In this document: in pieces, positions 8,005 through 16,017 of the stretch
Numbering within the stretch: position 1 is the first letter of the stretch
Layout: every line of letters begins with the position of its first letter
Assembly (NCBI GenBank): GCA_035699745.1
Contig: DASSPH010000067.1
Span: forward strand, 62,001 to 126,000
Direction: 5' to 3'
DNA length: 64,000 nucleotides
Source of the DNA: Vicinamibacterales bacterium
GTDB taxonomy: Bacteria; Acidobacteriota; Vicinamibacteria; Vicinamibacterales; 2-12-FULL-66-21
Made by a program: the position numbers and the translations under genes
The notes under the pieces: model-generated
Seen by the model: the letters and a program-made list of their open reading frames with translations, nothing else
Told to the model about the DNA's origin: nothing
The model's database searches: none

Positions 8005-8433
8005 ATGGAGATTTCCGACGTCCGCCGGCGGATCAGGATGGCGATCGAGACGGCGCGGGCGCGGCGCGCGGAGCGCCGCACCCGTACCGACGACGCCGTC
8101 CGTGCCTACGAGGCGTTTCTGCCGGCGATTGCCGTTCCCGCGTTCCACAGCGTCGCCAATGCGCTCACCGGCGAAGGGCATCGCTTCAACGTGATCACCC
8201 CCGCCGGCACCGTGCGCTTGTCTCCCGAACGGAGCGCCGAGGATTTCATCGAGCTGTCGCTCGACACCGATCGCGAGCGGCCTTCTGTCGTCGTCCGCTC
8301 CGCGCGCGGCCGCGGGCGGCGGATGGTGTCGTCGGAGCGCACGCTGCGTGAAGACCTTCCGATCGAGGAGCTTGCCGAAGAAGACGTGATTGCCGCGGTG
8401 ATCGACGAGGTAATACCGTTCATCGAGCGATGA
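8005..8433 (+). CDS. Hypothetical protein
   Basis: I do not recognise this 142-aa soluble protein. The first 35 residues are rich in Arg and Ala and should be helical (RRRIRMAIETARARRAERR). A mixed beta region follows, then an acidic C-terminal helix (EELAEEDVIAAVIDEVIPF). There is no signal peptide or membrane segment. Base composition matches its neighbours. It follows ubiE by 9 nt and converges with the CoA-transferase, with 4 bp between the stop codons. Confidence 0.75.
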   Translation: MEISDVRRRIRMAIETARARRAERRTRTDDAVRAYEAFLPAIAVPAFHSVANALTGEGHRFNVITPAGTVRLSPERSAEDFIELSLDTDRERPSVVVRSARGRGRRMVSSERTLREDLPIEELAEEDVIAAVIDEVIPFIER

Positions 8434-8437
8434 TCGG

Positions 8438-9625
8438 TCATCCGACGGTCCGGGTCTTCCGCAGCCCGGCGATCTCCTCCTCAGTCAATCCGAGCTCTTT
8501 CAGGATTGCGTCCGTGTGTTGCCCCAACGCCGGCGGCGCAGTGCGAACGGACGCCGGCGTCGCGGACAATTTCAGCGGCGTGCCCAGCACGCGAATCGTC
8601 CCGGCGGAGACATGCTCCAGCGGCACGATCATCTCGCGCGCCGCGAGCTGCGGATCGCGCAGCGCTTCCGTGATCGTCCGCACCGCCGCGGCGGGCACGC
8701 CGGCCGCTTTCAGGGCGGCGAGGAGATCGTCGCGTCGCCAGGCCGCCAGCACCGCCGACAGCTCCGCGCGCAGGACGTCGCAGTTCGTCACGCGGTCCGC
8801 GTTCGTGCGGAAGCGCGGATCGGACGCCAGCGCCGGGCGTCCCAGCGCGGCGGCGAGCCGGCGGAACTGATCGTCGTTGCCGACGGACAGGACGAACTCG
8901 CCGTCGGCGGCGGCGAAGGTGTCGTATGGCGCGATCGACGGATGGCGATTGCCCATCCGCACCGGGGTGTCGCCGGTCGCGAACGCGCTCGACGCCTGAT
9001 AGCTGAGCAACGCCGTAATCGCGTCCAGCATCGCCACGTCGACGCGTTGCCCGCGTCCCGTGCGCCCGCGGGCGACGAGCGCCGCGAGTATGCCCTGGAC
9101 GGCGAACATGCCGGTGGCGATGTCTCCGACGGCGACCCCGACGCGGTACGGCGGACCGTCCGCGGCGCCGGTGATGCTCATGAGGCCGGCTTCCGCCTGC
9201 ATCATCGCGTCGTATCCCGGCTCGGCGCTGCGCGGCCCCGATTGACCAAACCCGGAAATCGAGCAGTAGACGATTCGCGGATATCGCGACGCCACCGTGG
9301 CGTAGTCGAGCTCGAGGCGCTCCATGGTTCCGGGGCGGAAGTTCTCCACGACCACGTCCGTCCGGCCGAGCAGCGCATCGACGACCCGCCGCGCGCCGGC
9401 GTGCTTCAGATCGAGCGCCAGGCTCTCCTTGTTCCGGTTGACGCTGAGAAAATACGCACTCTCCCCGCCGACGAACGGCGGGCCCCAGGCGCGGGTATCG
9501 TCGCCGCGGCCCGGCTGCTCGATCTTGACGACGCGCGCGCCCAGATCCGCCAGCTGCATCGTGCAGTAGGGGCCGGCGAGCACCCGGCTGAAATCCAGCA
9601 CCGTCAGGCCGTCGAGGGGCGTCAT
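8438..9625 (-). CDS. CaiB/BaiF family (class III) CoA-transferase
   Basis: The enzyme moves CoA between carboxylic acids through an enzyme-bound anhydride. The 395-aa length and the motifs DFSRVLAGPYCTMQLADLGA and VDVAMLDAITALL fit class III CoA-transferases. The Asp in GYDAMMQAEAGLMS is the predicted catalytic residue. The substrate cannot be deduced. No acyl-CoA dehydrogenase or racemase is nearby. Its ATG is separated by only 8 bp from the ATG of the divergent UGA-containing glutaredoxin-like gene. Confidence 0.9.
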   Translation of the reverse strand: MTPLDGLTVLDFSRVLAGPYCTMQLADLGARVVKIEQPGRGDDTRAWGPPFVGGESAYFLSVNRNKESLALDLKHAGARRVVDALLGRTDVVVENFRPGTMERLELDYATVASRYPRIVYCSISGFGQSGPRSAEPGYDAMMQAEAGLMSITGAADGPPYRVGVAVGDIATGMFAVQGILAALVARGRTGRGQRVDVAMLDAITALLSYQASSAFATGDTPVRMGNRHPSIAPYDTFAAADGEFVLSVGNDDQFRRLAAALGRPALASDPRFRTNADRVTNCDVLRAELSAVLAAWRRDDLLAALKAAGVPAAAVRTITEALRDPQLAAREMIVPLEHVSAGTIRVLGTPLKLSATPASVRTAPPALGQHTDAILKELGLTEEEIAGLRKTRTVG

Positions 9626-9628
9626 ACT
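9623..9628 (+). promoter_or_regulatory. Candidate -10 box CATACT upstream of UGA-containing glutaredoxin gene
   Basis: CATACT differs by one base from the common TATACT box and lies 5 nt before ATG 9634. It overlaps the start codon of the divergent CoA-transferase. No Shine-Dalgarno sequence is present, which fits a leaderless mRNA. Confidence 0.35.
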
Positions 9629-9633
9629 AATGA

Positions 9634-9882
9634 ATGGCCATGAAGATCACGGTCTACTCCGGCTCGCATTGACGCGCCTGCGACATGGTGAAAGAGTTTC
9701 TTTCACGCGAAGGATACGCGTTCGACGCGAAGAACATCGAGGACGACGACAGCGCCTACGACGAGCTGATGGCGCTCGGCGCCCGCGCGGTGCCGACGAT
9801 CGTGATCGGCAGCCAGGTCGTCACGGGTTTCGACCAGACGCGGCTGCGGGCGGCGCTGGCGGCTGCCGCCGGCGGATCGTAA
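9634..9882 (+). CDS. Probable selenoprotein: glutaredoxin/thioredoxin-like, UxxC active site (in-frame TGA at 9670-9672)
   Basis: Reading from ATG 9634 gives MAMKITVYSGSH, then an in-frame TGA, then RACDMVKEFLS and onward to TAA at 9882. The TGA occupies the first Cys of the glutaredoxin CxxC, giving U-R-A-C (U13, C16 from this ATG). All other family features are present: the beta strand KITVYS before the motif, the helix MVKEFL after it, the cis-proline segment AVPTIVI and the TGFD turn. An 8-bp hairpin with a GTT loop lies 23 nt after the TGA, as required for a SECIS. A start at ATG 9640 is equally possible. Normal calling gives only a 65-aa fragment from 9685 without the active site. The 3' end overlaps the homoserine dehydrogenase gene by 62 bp. 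A role as thiol-disulfide oxidoreductase is inferred. Confidence 0.85.
9688..9706 (+). promoter_or_regulatory. Candidate bacterial SECIS hairpin of the glutaredoxin-like gene
   Basis: GTGAAAGA pairs perfectly with TCTTTCAC around a GTT loop. There are 23 nt between the TGA and the apical GU, inside the 16-37 nt range used for bacterial SECIS elements. A G/U pair at the start of the apical loop is the known SelB contact in E. coli fdhF. The element lies inside the coding sequence, as bacterial SECIS elements do. Confidence 0.78.
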
Positions 9883-10897
9883 TCAGGTCGCTGAGCAGCG
9901 CGTAGGCGGTCTGCGTCAGGCTGCCGCTCAGCTGGCAGATCGCAATCTCGCCGAGCAGATCCGTCTGCAGCACGAGCGCGTTGGCCATGCCGCGCAGCCC
10001 GGCCAGCAGGTCGGTTTCCGGCAGTTCGACCGGCCGCACCGACATCGTCACGCGACCGCCGGCCGCCTGCGCCGACGACACCAGCCGCACCCGCGCCCCG
10101 CGGGCTTTCGCCGCCATCGCGATCCGCGCCGTCGCCGGGCCGATGCCCTCCCGATCCACCGCGCGCGGCGTGGTTTGCGCGCGCATCAGCACGTTGGCGA
10201 GCGCCGCGGTCTTCGCCGCGGCGTCCCAGCCGTCCACGTCGAGCGACGGATCCGCTTCCGCGATGCCCAGCGCCTGCATGCGCTGGAGCGCCGCGTCGAA
10301 GCCTTCCCCTTCCTCCAGCGCCGTCAGGATGTGGTTCGTCGTGCTGTTGATGACGCCGCGAAACCCGGTGATCCGAACCGCGGGCAGCGTCTCCCGCACC
10401 AGGTTGAAGATCGGCACGCCGTCCATCACCGCGCCCTCGAACAGAAACGATCGGCCGCGATCCTCGGCGAGGACGATCAGCTCCTCGTAGGCGAACGCCG
10501 CCGGACCCTTGTTCGCGGTGGCGACGTGGCAGCCGGCCTGCAGCGCGGCGCGGACGTGATCGATCGCCGGCTGTCCGGCGGCGATGTCGAGCGTCGTCGT
10601 CTCGATCATCACTTTCAGCGGCGCGTCGCTCGCGGCAAGCCTGCGGATCACGTCGAAGCTGTCGCCCGCATCCTCGCCCGGCGCGGCGAGCGGATTCCCG
10701 CTTTCCATCGAGGCCGCGAGCGCCAGCGCGTCGAGCCCGGTTTCGCGAACCAACGCGCCGTGGGAGCGCGTGGCGATGCCGACGATCCGGCAGTCGAGGT
10801 CGTAATCGAGCGAGAGCCAGTCGCGGCGTTCCTCGAGCAGGCGGGCGAACCGCCGGCCGACGTGGCCGAAGCCGACCAGCGCCAGATCAGCGCGCAT
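9821..10897 (-). CDS. hom: Homoserine dehydrogenase (short, ACT-less form)
   Basis: The enzyme reduces aspartate semialdehyde to homoserine for threonine and methionine synthesis. An N-terminal Rossmann motif GFGHVGRRFARLL is at residues 8-20, TTTLDIAAGQPAIDHV and CHVATANKGP form the NAD(P)/substrate region, and GFRGVINSTTNHIL is the family signature. The conserved fold ends at ALLSDLITI. The last 16 residues are a Pro/Ala/Arg tail encoded antisense to the end of the glutaredoxin-like gene. No ACT domain is present, so threonine feedback is unlikely. The start overlaps the aminotransferase gene by 11 bp, so the two are cotranscribed. Confidence 0.9.
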   Translation of the reverse strand: MRADLALVGFGHVGRRFARLLEERRDWLSLDYDLDCRIVGIATRSHGALVRETGLDALALAASMESGNPLAAPGEDAGDSFDVIRRLAASDAPLKVMIETTTLDIAAGQPAIDHVRAALQAGCHVATANKGPAAFAYEELIVLAEDRGRSFLFEGAVMDGVPIFNLVRETLPAVRITGFRGVINSTTNHILTALEEGEGFDAALQRMQALGIAEADPSLDVDGWDAAAKTAALANVLMRAQTTPRAVDREGIGPATARIAMAAKARGARVRLVSSAQAAGGRVTMSVRPVELPETDLLAGLRGMANALVLQTDLLGEIAICQLSGSLTQTAYALLSDLITIRRRQPPAPPAAASGRNP

Positions 10898-12026
10898 GCA
10901 CGCCGGCGGATCGCAGGAACTCGCCCACCAGCGTCAGCGCCGACTCGAGGTAGGCCGGATCGGCGCCGAAACCGATGCGCAGGTAGCCGTCCATGCCGAA
11001 GTAGTCCCCTGGAACGATCAGGACGCTGCGCTCCTCGCGCAGACGCTCGGTGAGCTGCGACGAGGGCCGGGGCGAGTCGTGGCGGACGAACACGATGGCG
11101 CCGGCTTCGGGCGCGAGGTGCGTCAGCCCGTCCTGGCGCTCGAGCCAGCGTCGTACGAGCGGGTAGTTGGTCCGGATGATGCCCCGCGTCCGCGCCAGCA
11201 GCGCCGCGCGGCGCTCGGGCTCGAGCGCGATGCGCGCCAGGCGGTCGTTGATCCCGCCGGGCGCGATGGTGGTGTAGTCGTGCACCGCCCACAGTTCGTC
11301 AATCAGCGCCGGCGGCGCGACGGCCCATCCGATGCGCAGCCCGGGAAGTCCGTAGGCCTTCGACAGTCCGCTGGTGACGACCACGCGCTCGTAACGGCCC
11401 CACATCGTCGGCGTGTCGTCGGCGATGCGCTCCGCGCCGCGGTAGATCTCGTCCGAGACGACCCAGGCGCCGACGCCGGCGGCGAGGCGCCCGATCTCCT
11501 CGAGCTCCGCCGCCGTGAGCCGCGCGCCGGTGGGATTGTTCGGATTACAGATGAGGATCGCGCGGGTCTTCGGCGAGACCAGCGCGCGCAGCTCGTCGAG
11601 GTCGGGAGCCCAGCGCGCCGCCTCACCGCTGCCCGTCTCGCGGAGCCGCCACGACCGTACCGTGGCGCCGAGCGCCTGCGCGAGACCGCGGGCCTGCAGG
11701 TAATTGGGCGAGAGAAAGACGATCTCGTCGCCGGGGGACACGAGCCGCATCAGCACGATGCAGTTCGCTTCCGATCCGCCGTTGGTCACCTCGACGTGAT
11801 CGTGCGTGGCGCCCGGATACATCGCGGCGATCAGCTCGCGCAGCTCGATGGTGCCGTTGGTCTGGGGATAGCCGAGCTCGAGCGCGAGCACGGCGGCCTG
11901 GTTCTCGGGCGTGCGCAGCAATTCCGACACGCGCAGCGGGTGCACGCCGCTCTCCGACAGATTCCAGGCGACGCGGTTCTCCCAGATCGACTGCACGCGC
12001 TCGAGCGCGAAAGTTTCGAGCTTCAC
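10887..12026 (-). CDS. Class I/II PLP-dependent aminotransferase
   Basis: The protein is a fold-type I aminotransferase of about 380 aa. The cofactor lysine lies in TSGLSKAYGLPGLRIGW. CNPNNPTGA and VVSDEIYRG supply the Asn and Asp/Tyr that contact PLP, and a late Arg in YLRIGFG binds the substrate carboxylate. The start is GTG at 12026, supported by a TACACT box 6 nt upstream. Coupling to homoserine dehydrogenase suggests amino-acid metabolism around aspartate or homoserine, but the amino donor is not determinable. Confidence 0.9.
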   Translation of the reverse strand: MKLETFALERVQSIWENRVAWNLSESGVHPLRVSELLRTPENQAAVLALELGYPQTNGTIELRELIAAMYPGATHDHVEVTNGGSEANCIVLMRLVSPGDEIVFLSPNYLQARGLAQALGATVRSWRLRETGSGEAARWAPDLDELRALVSPKTRAILICNPNNPTGARLTAAELEEIGRLAAGVGAWVVSDEIYRGAERIADDTPTMWGRYERVVVTSGLSKAYGLPGLRIGWAVAPPALIDELWAVHDYTTIAPGGINDRLARIALEPERRAALLARTRGIIRTNYPLVRRWLERQDGLTHLAPEAGAIVFVRHDSPRPSSQLTERLREERSVLIVPGDYFGMDGYLRIGFGADPAYLESALTLVGEFLRSAGVHAR

Positions 12027-12032
12027 GCCGCC

Positions 12033-12038
12033 AGTGTA
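12033..12038 (-). promoter_or_regulatory. Candidate -10 box TACACT, leaderless geometry
   Basis: On the minus strand TACACT is followed by 6 nt and then the GTG start of the aminotransferase. There is no Shine-Dalgarno sequence in the gap. Confidence 0.5.
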
Positions 12039-12055
12039 TCCTCTTGTCGCGCTGC

Positions 12056-12853
12056 ATGACGAGTGACCTGGCGCCCGAACTCGCGCTGATTCCGGCCGGC
12101 GAATTCCTCATGGGCTCAGAGGACGCGGAGGAGGACGAACGTCCCGTCCATCGCGTCCACGTCGACGACTTCCTGCTCGGCGTGCAGCCGGTCACCAATG
12201 CCGAGTACGCGCGCTTCGTTCGCGACACCGGGCATCGCGCGCCGGCGATCTACGAGCTGCCGCTGGTGGTGAAGGCCGGCGGTGCCGAACGCGAGCGCGC
12301 CTTCCGGCAGGCCGGCAAGCCCTACGTCTGGGATCAGGGGCATTACCCTCCCGACCGCGGCGATCACCCGGTCACGCTCGTGCGGCACGACGATGCGGCC
12401 GCGTATTGCGCGTGGCTGTCGGCGATCACCGGCCGGCCGTTCCGCCTGCCGACGGAGGCGGAGTGGGAAAAGGCCGCTCGAGGCGGCACGGAGTCAAAAA
12501 GATATCCGTGGGGCGATCGGCTCGACCGGAACATGGCGAACTTCCTCGCCGATCCGGCGGCGCGATCCGCTCAAGGCACGACGCCATGCCGGACCTATCC
12601 GCCGAATGCGTTCGGGCTGTTCGACATGGCGGGGAACGTCTGGGAATGGGTGCACGACTGGTACGATGCGCGATACTACCGGACCGAGCCGCAGCGGAAT
12701 CCCACCGGCGCCGCGTCCGGGCAGCTGCGCGTGCTGCGGGGCGGCAGCTGGCTCGTCGCCGACGTGCGGATGCTGTCGTGCAGTCACCGGCACAAGGTGC
12801 CGCCGGACACCTACTCGTACGCGATCGGGTTTCGCGTGGCGTGTTCGGCGTGA
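12056..12853 (+). CDS. SUMF1/formylglycine-generating-enzyme-like protein
   Basis: The whole protein is one FGE-sulfatase domain: IPAGEFLMGSEDAEEDERPVH at the start, VTNAEYARFV, RLPTEAEWEKAARGG, NVWEWVHDWY and GGSWLVADVRMLSC...GFRVA at the end. In formylglycine-generating enzymes two cysteines near the C-terminus bind copper and catalyse. Here only the second (LSCSHR) is kept and the first position is not Cys, so sulfatase activation is doubtful. No sulfatase gene is nearby. The ATG at 12056 is preferred over an in-frame TTG at 12044. Confidence 0.88.
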   Translation: MTSDLAPELALIPAGEFLMGSEDAEEDERPVHRVHVDDFLLGVQPVTNAEYARFVRDTGHRAPAIYELPLVVKAGGAERERAFRQAGKPYVWDQGHYPPDRGDHPVTLVRHDDAAAYCAWLSAITGRPFRLPTEAEWEKAARGGTESKRYPWGDRLDRNMANFLADPAARSAQGTTPCRTYPPNAFGLFDMAGNVWEWVHDWYDARYYRTEPQRNPTGAASGQLRVLRGGSWLVADVRMLSCSHRHKVPPDTYSYAIGFRVACSA

Positions 12854-12871
12854 TCCAGAAAGGTAGCAGCC

Positions 12872-13573
12872 ATGAAGTCGCTCGCCGTTGCACTCGTTCT
12901 GCTCAGCGCCCCGGCGCTCGCCCAACAGGCCCCGCCGCCTGCGGGCCCGCCGGTGATCGTCACCACCGGCGAGGCGGTCGTGAAGCGCGCGCCGGATCGG
13001 GCGTGGGTCACGATCGGCGCGGAGAGCCGCGCCCGCACCGCCGCGGAGGCCCAGCGGCTCAACACCGAGGCGATGACGGCCGTGATCGATCGCATCAAGT
13101 CGTCCGGCATTCCCGCTGACGCGGTGCAGACGACCGGCTACCACCTGCAGCCGGAGTTCGACTACGCCAACGGCAGGCAGACGCTCCGCGGCTACGTCGC
13201 GCGCAACCAGGTGCAGGTGCGGATCGACACGCTGGCGAAGACCGGCGACGTGATCGCCGCCGCGGTCGGGACCGGGGCGACGAACGTGAGCGGCGTGCGC
13301 TTCGATCTCCAGAACCGCGACGCGGTCGAGCGCGAGGCGCTGCGCCTCGCGGTGCAGGACGCGCGCAACCGCGCCAGCGCGGCCGCCTCGGGAGCCGGGC
13401 TCGCCATCGATCGCGTGATCCGCATCGAAGAGCAGCGCGACATGGTCGACATCCCGCGTCCGATGCCGGTGAACATGGCGATGATGGAGTCGCGCGCGGC
13501 GCAGGCGGTGCCGGTGGAGGCGGGAGAGATCGAAGTCCGCGCCCGCGTGCTGCTCACCGCGGGCATCCGCTAG
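12872..13573 (+). CDS. SIMPL (DUF541) domain exported protein
   Basis: A Sec signal peptide (MKSLAVALVLLSAPALA, cleavage after ALA) precedes a SIMPL domain. Diagnostic features are VIVTTGEAVVKRAPDRAWVT at the start of the domain, DAVQTTGYHLQPEFDY in the middle, and EIEVRARVLLT at the end. Family members are periplasmic or outer-membrane proteins linked to stress tolerance, without a defined activity. It follows the SUMF1-like gene by 18 nt and converges with rmuC. Its TAG stop is part of a shared hairpin. Confidence 0.9.
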   Translation: MKSLAVALVLLSAPALAQQAPPPAGPPVIVTTGEAVVKRAPDRAWVTIGAESRARTAAEAQRLNTEAMTAVIDRIKSSGIPADAVQTTGYHLQPEFDYANGRQTLRGYVARNQVQVRIDTLAKTGDVIAAAVGTGATNVSGVRFDLQNRDAVEREALRLAVQDARNRASAAASGAGLAIDRVIRIEEQRDMVDIPRPMPVNMAMMESRAAQAVPVEAGEIEVRARVLLTAGIR

Positions 13574-13592
13574 CCGCGATCCCCCGCGGCTA
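13571..13592. terminator. Bidirectional terminator-like hairpin built from two stop codons
   Basis: TAGCCGCG (13571-13578) pairs perfectly with CGCGGCTA (13585-13592) around a 6-nt loop. The left arm begins with the TAG of the SIMPL gene and the right arm contains the stop codon of convergent rmuC on the other strand. No T-run follows on either side, so an intrinsic terminator is not proven. Confidence 0.5.
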
Positions 13593-14807
13593 TCGGCTTA
13601 CCGTGACCGGCGAAGTGCTGGCGTCCTCTATCAGCGATTCCTGAACCGGCGCCCGCAGCTCCGGGGCGCGGATTTCGCGCAGCTCCACGCGGGCCGGATC
13701 GAGCTCCGGCATCTCCTTCGCGGCGGTGACGCCCATCTCCTTGAACCTGCGGGCGGTGACGAGCACGCGCGACTCCAGCGAGCCGATGAAGCGGTCGTAG
13801 GCCGCACCCGCCTGTTTCAGATTCGAGCCGACGGACTGCAGGTTGTCGGCCATCACCGCCAGCCGATCGTACAGCTCGGCGCCGAGCGCCCGCACCTCCT
13901 CGGCGCTCTGCGTGAGGCGCTGCTGCTGCCAGGCGGACGCGACGGTGCGCAGCAGCGCCAGCAGCGTGAGCGGCGACGCGGGGATGACGCGCTGGTCCGC
14001 GGCGAAGTCGAACAGCGTGGAGTCGTGCTGCAGCGCGGCGCTGAACAGCGGTTCTCCGGGAAGGAACATCACCACCAGCTCGGGCGTCGGCGTGAACTTC
14101 GCCCAGTAGCTCTTGGCCGACAGCCCCTTGATGTGCTCGCGGACCTGACGCGCATGATCGCGCAGCAGCGCGTCGCGCCGCGTCGCGTCAGGCGCATCCA
14201 CCGCGTTGAGATAGGCGTCGATCGGCACCTTCGAATCGATCACGATGCAGGCGCCGTTCGGCAGCTGCACCGTCATGTCGGGGATCGAGCGGCGCCCGGC
14301 GGCGTCCTCGAAGAAATTCTTCTCGCTGAAGTCGCCGCAGTACTGCGCCATGCCGGCGCGTTCGACGATGTTGCGGAGCTGGATTTCCCCCCATCGGCCG
14401 CGCTGGTTCGGCGACTTGAGCGCGTTCACGAGCTGCTGCGTCTGCATCCGCAGCAGCTCCTGCGTCTCGCTGACCGACTGCAGATGGCCCTTGAGCGCCG
14501 ACTGCTCGCGTTCGGTCTCACGCAGGTGCGCGCCCAGCTTGTCGAGCGAGGTCTTCACCGGCTCGAACGACGTTCCGGCGAGCTGCAGGAACGACAGGTT
14601 GTTCTGCCGGAGCGCGTCCGCGGACAGCGCCGTGAACGTGTCTTTCAGCGACTCGCGCGCGGTGTCGAGCAGCGCCAGCTTCTCGGTGGTGGCCCGGCGT
14701 TCGGCGGTCAGCTCGGCCGCGAGCGTGGCGGCGCGGCGCTCGGCGCGCAGTGCCCAGACCGCGGCGGCGCAGCAGAGCGCGGCGAGCACCAGGACGGCAA
14801 TGATCAC
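13590..14807 (-). CDS. rmuC: DNA recombination protein RmuC
   Basis: RmuC limits inversions between short inverted repeats and has a nuclease-like core. An N-terminal membrane helix (residues 2-20) is followed by a coiled coil to about residue 130. The RmuC core then runs through NQRGRWGEIQLRNIVERAGM, DMTVQLPNGACIVIDSKVP and ASPLTLLALLRTVASAWQQ, all highly characteristic. The start is GTG at 14807. It is divergent from the moeB-like gene, with 45 bp between starts. Confidence 0.93.
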   Translation of the reverse strand: MIIAVLVLAALCCAAAVWALRAERRAATLAAELTAERRATTEKLALLDTARESLKDTFTALSADALRQNNLSFLQLAGTSFEPVKTSLDKLGAHLRETEREQSALKGHLQSVSETQELLRMQTQQLVNALKSPNQRGRWGEIQLRNIVERAGMAQYCGDFSEKNFFEDAAGRRSIPDMTVQLPNGACIVIDSKVPIDAYLNAVDAPDATRRDALLRDHARQVREHIKGLSAKSYWAKFTPTPELVVMFLPGEPLFSAALQHDSTLFDFAADQRVIPASPLTLLALLRTVASAWQQQRLTQSAEEVRALGAELYDRLAVMADNLQSVGSNLKQAGAAYDRFIGSLESRVLVTARRFKEMGVTAAKEMPELDPARVELREIRAPELRAPVQESLIEDASTSPVTVSR

Positions 14808-14852
14808 GATGCACGAAGTTTAGGCGAAAGGATCCGTAACCTCAAGAGGGAT

Positions 14853-16013
14853 ATGATCATTTCGTCGATGACCCTTCCGGAGCTGACCCCGGGCGAGCTG
14901 CAGCGCTACAGCCGCCACCTGCTGTTGCCCGAGTTGGGCGCCGAAGGACAGCGCCTGCTCAAGCGGGCCCGTGTGCTCTGCGTCGGCGCCGGCGGACTGG
15001 GATCCCCCGCGGCGCTGTACCTGGCCGCGGCCGGCATCGGCACCCTCGGCCTGGTCGACTTCGACGTCGTCGATTTCAGCAACCTCCAGCGGCAGATCAT
15101 TCACGGCACCGCGGACGTCGGGCGTTCGAAGCTCGCGTCGGCGAAGGCGCGGATCGAAGCGCTCAATCCGGAGGTCCGCGTCGAGACGTTCGAGGCGCGC
15201 TTTTCGGTGGCGAACGCGCGAACGCTGGTGGAGGCGTTCGACGTCGTCGTCGACGGCACCGACAATTTTCCCGCGCGGTATCTCGTCAACGACGCGTGCG
15301 TCCTGTTCCGGCGGCCGAACGCCTGGGGCAGCATCTTCCGGTTCGAGGGGCAGGCCGCCGTCTTCGCGGCGCCCGGCGGTCCCTGCTACCGGTGTCTGCA
15401 TCCCGAACCGCCGCCGCAAGGCCTGGTCCCCAGTTGCGCCGAAGCAGGCGTGCTCGGCGTCCTGCCAGGCGTCATCGGCACGATTCAGGCGACCGAGGCG
15501 CTGAAGTTGATCCTCGGGATCGGCGAACCGCTGGTCGGCCGGTTTCTGGTTTACGACGCGTTGAAGATGCGGTTCCGGGAACTGAAGCTCCGCAGGGATC
15601 CCGACTGCCCGATCTGCGGTTCGCGTCCGACGATCACGGAGCTTCGCGAGACCGGCGCGTTCTGTGAAACGGGAGCAGGCAACAGATCCGGATCGGGTCC
15701 GGCGATGACTGCGCGCGAACTGAAGGCGAGGATGGACGCGGGCACGGCGCCGATGATTCTCGACGTGCGCGAGCCGTTCGAGGCGGCGATCTGCAGTCTG
15801 CCCGGAGCCGTGCTGATTCCGCTCGGCGAGCTGCCGCGCCGCCTGGGCGAGCTGCGGCGCGGCCAGGAGATCGTCGTGCACTGTAAATCCGGCGCGCGCA
15901 GCGCCCGCGCGGTGGGGTTGCTCCGGGCGGAGGGATTTACCGGCGCGGTGAATCTGTCCGGCGGCATCCTCAACTGGATCAACGAGATAGACCCTTCCCT
16001 CAGCCGTTACTAA
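14853..16013 (+). CDS. moeB: MoeB/ThiF-type adenylyltransferase fused to rhodanese
   Basis: The N-terminal 250 residues are an E1-like ATP-dependent adenylyltransferase (RYSRHLLLPELGAEGQ, VGAGGLGSP, DGTDNFPARYLVND) that activates the C-terminus of MoaD- or ThiS-like sulfur carriers. Zinc is bound by CYRC and CPIC. Residues 280-386 are a rhodanese domain with the active-site Cys in HCKSGARS, which would supply persulfide sulfur. The start at 14853 follows the purine-rich AGAGGG closely. The gene lies directly upstream of the suf genes and may share sulfur supply with SufS and IscS. Its Cys sites are ordinary TGC codons. Confidence 0.9.
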   Translation: MIISSMTLPELTPGELQRYSRHLLLPELGAEGQRLLKRARVLCVGAGGLGSPAALYLAAAGIGTLGLVDFDVVDFSNLQRQIIHGTADVGRSKLASAKARIEALNPEVRVETFEARFSVANARTLVEAFDVVVDGTDNFPARYLVNDACVLFRRPNAWGSIFRFEGQAAVFAAPGGPCYRCLHPEPPPQGLVPSCAEAGVLGVLPGVIGTIQATEALKLILGIGEPLVGRFLVYDALKMRFRELKLRRDPDCPICGSRPTITELRETGAFCETGAGNRSGSGPAMTARELKARMDAGTAPMILDVREPFEAAICSLPGAVLIPLGELPRRLGELRRGQEIVVHCKSGARSARAVGLLRAEGFTGAVNLSGGILNWINEIDPSLSRY

Positions 16014-16017
16014 CTGG

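Noticed and set aside
9685-9882. A stand-alone 65-aa protein beginning MVKEFLS.
   Set aside because: It lacks the first beta strand and the active-site motif of the glutaredoxin fold. Reading TGA as Sec restores both.
9630-9905. A 91-aa frame starting at ATG 9630.
   Set aside because: It is out of frame with the glutaredoxin-like sequence, has no recognisable fold and is basic low-complexity sequence.
14025-14852. A 276-residue N-terminal extension of the MoeB-rhodanese protein.
   Set aside because: This stretch is antisense to rmuC and has no family similarity. The adenylyltransferase domain starts normally at 14853.
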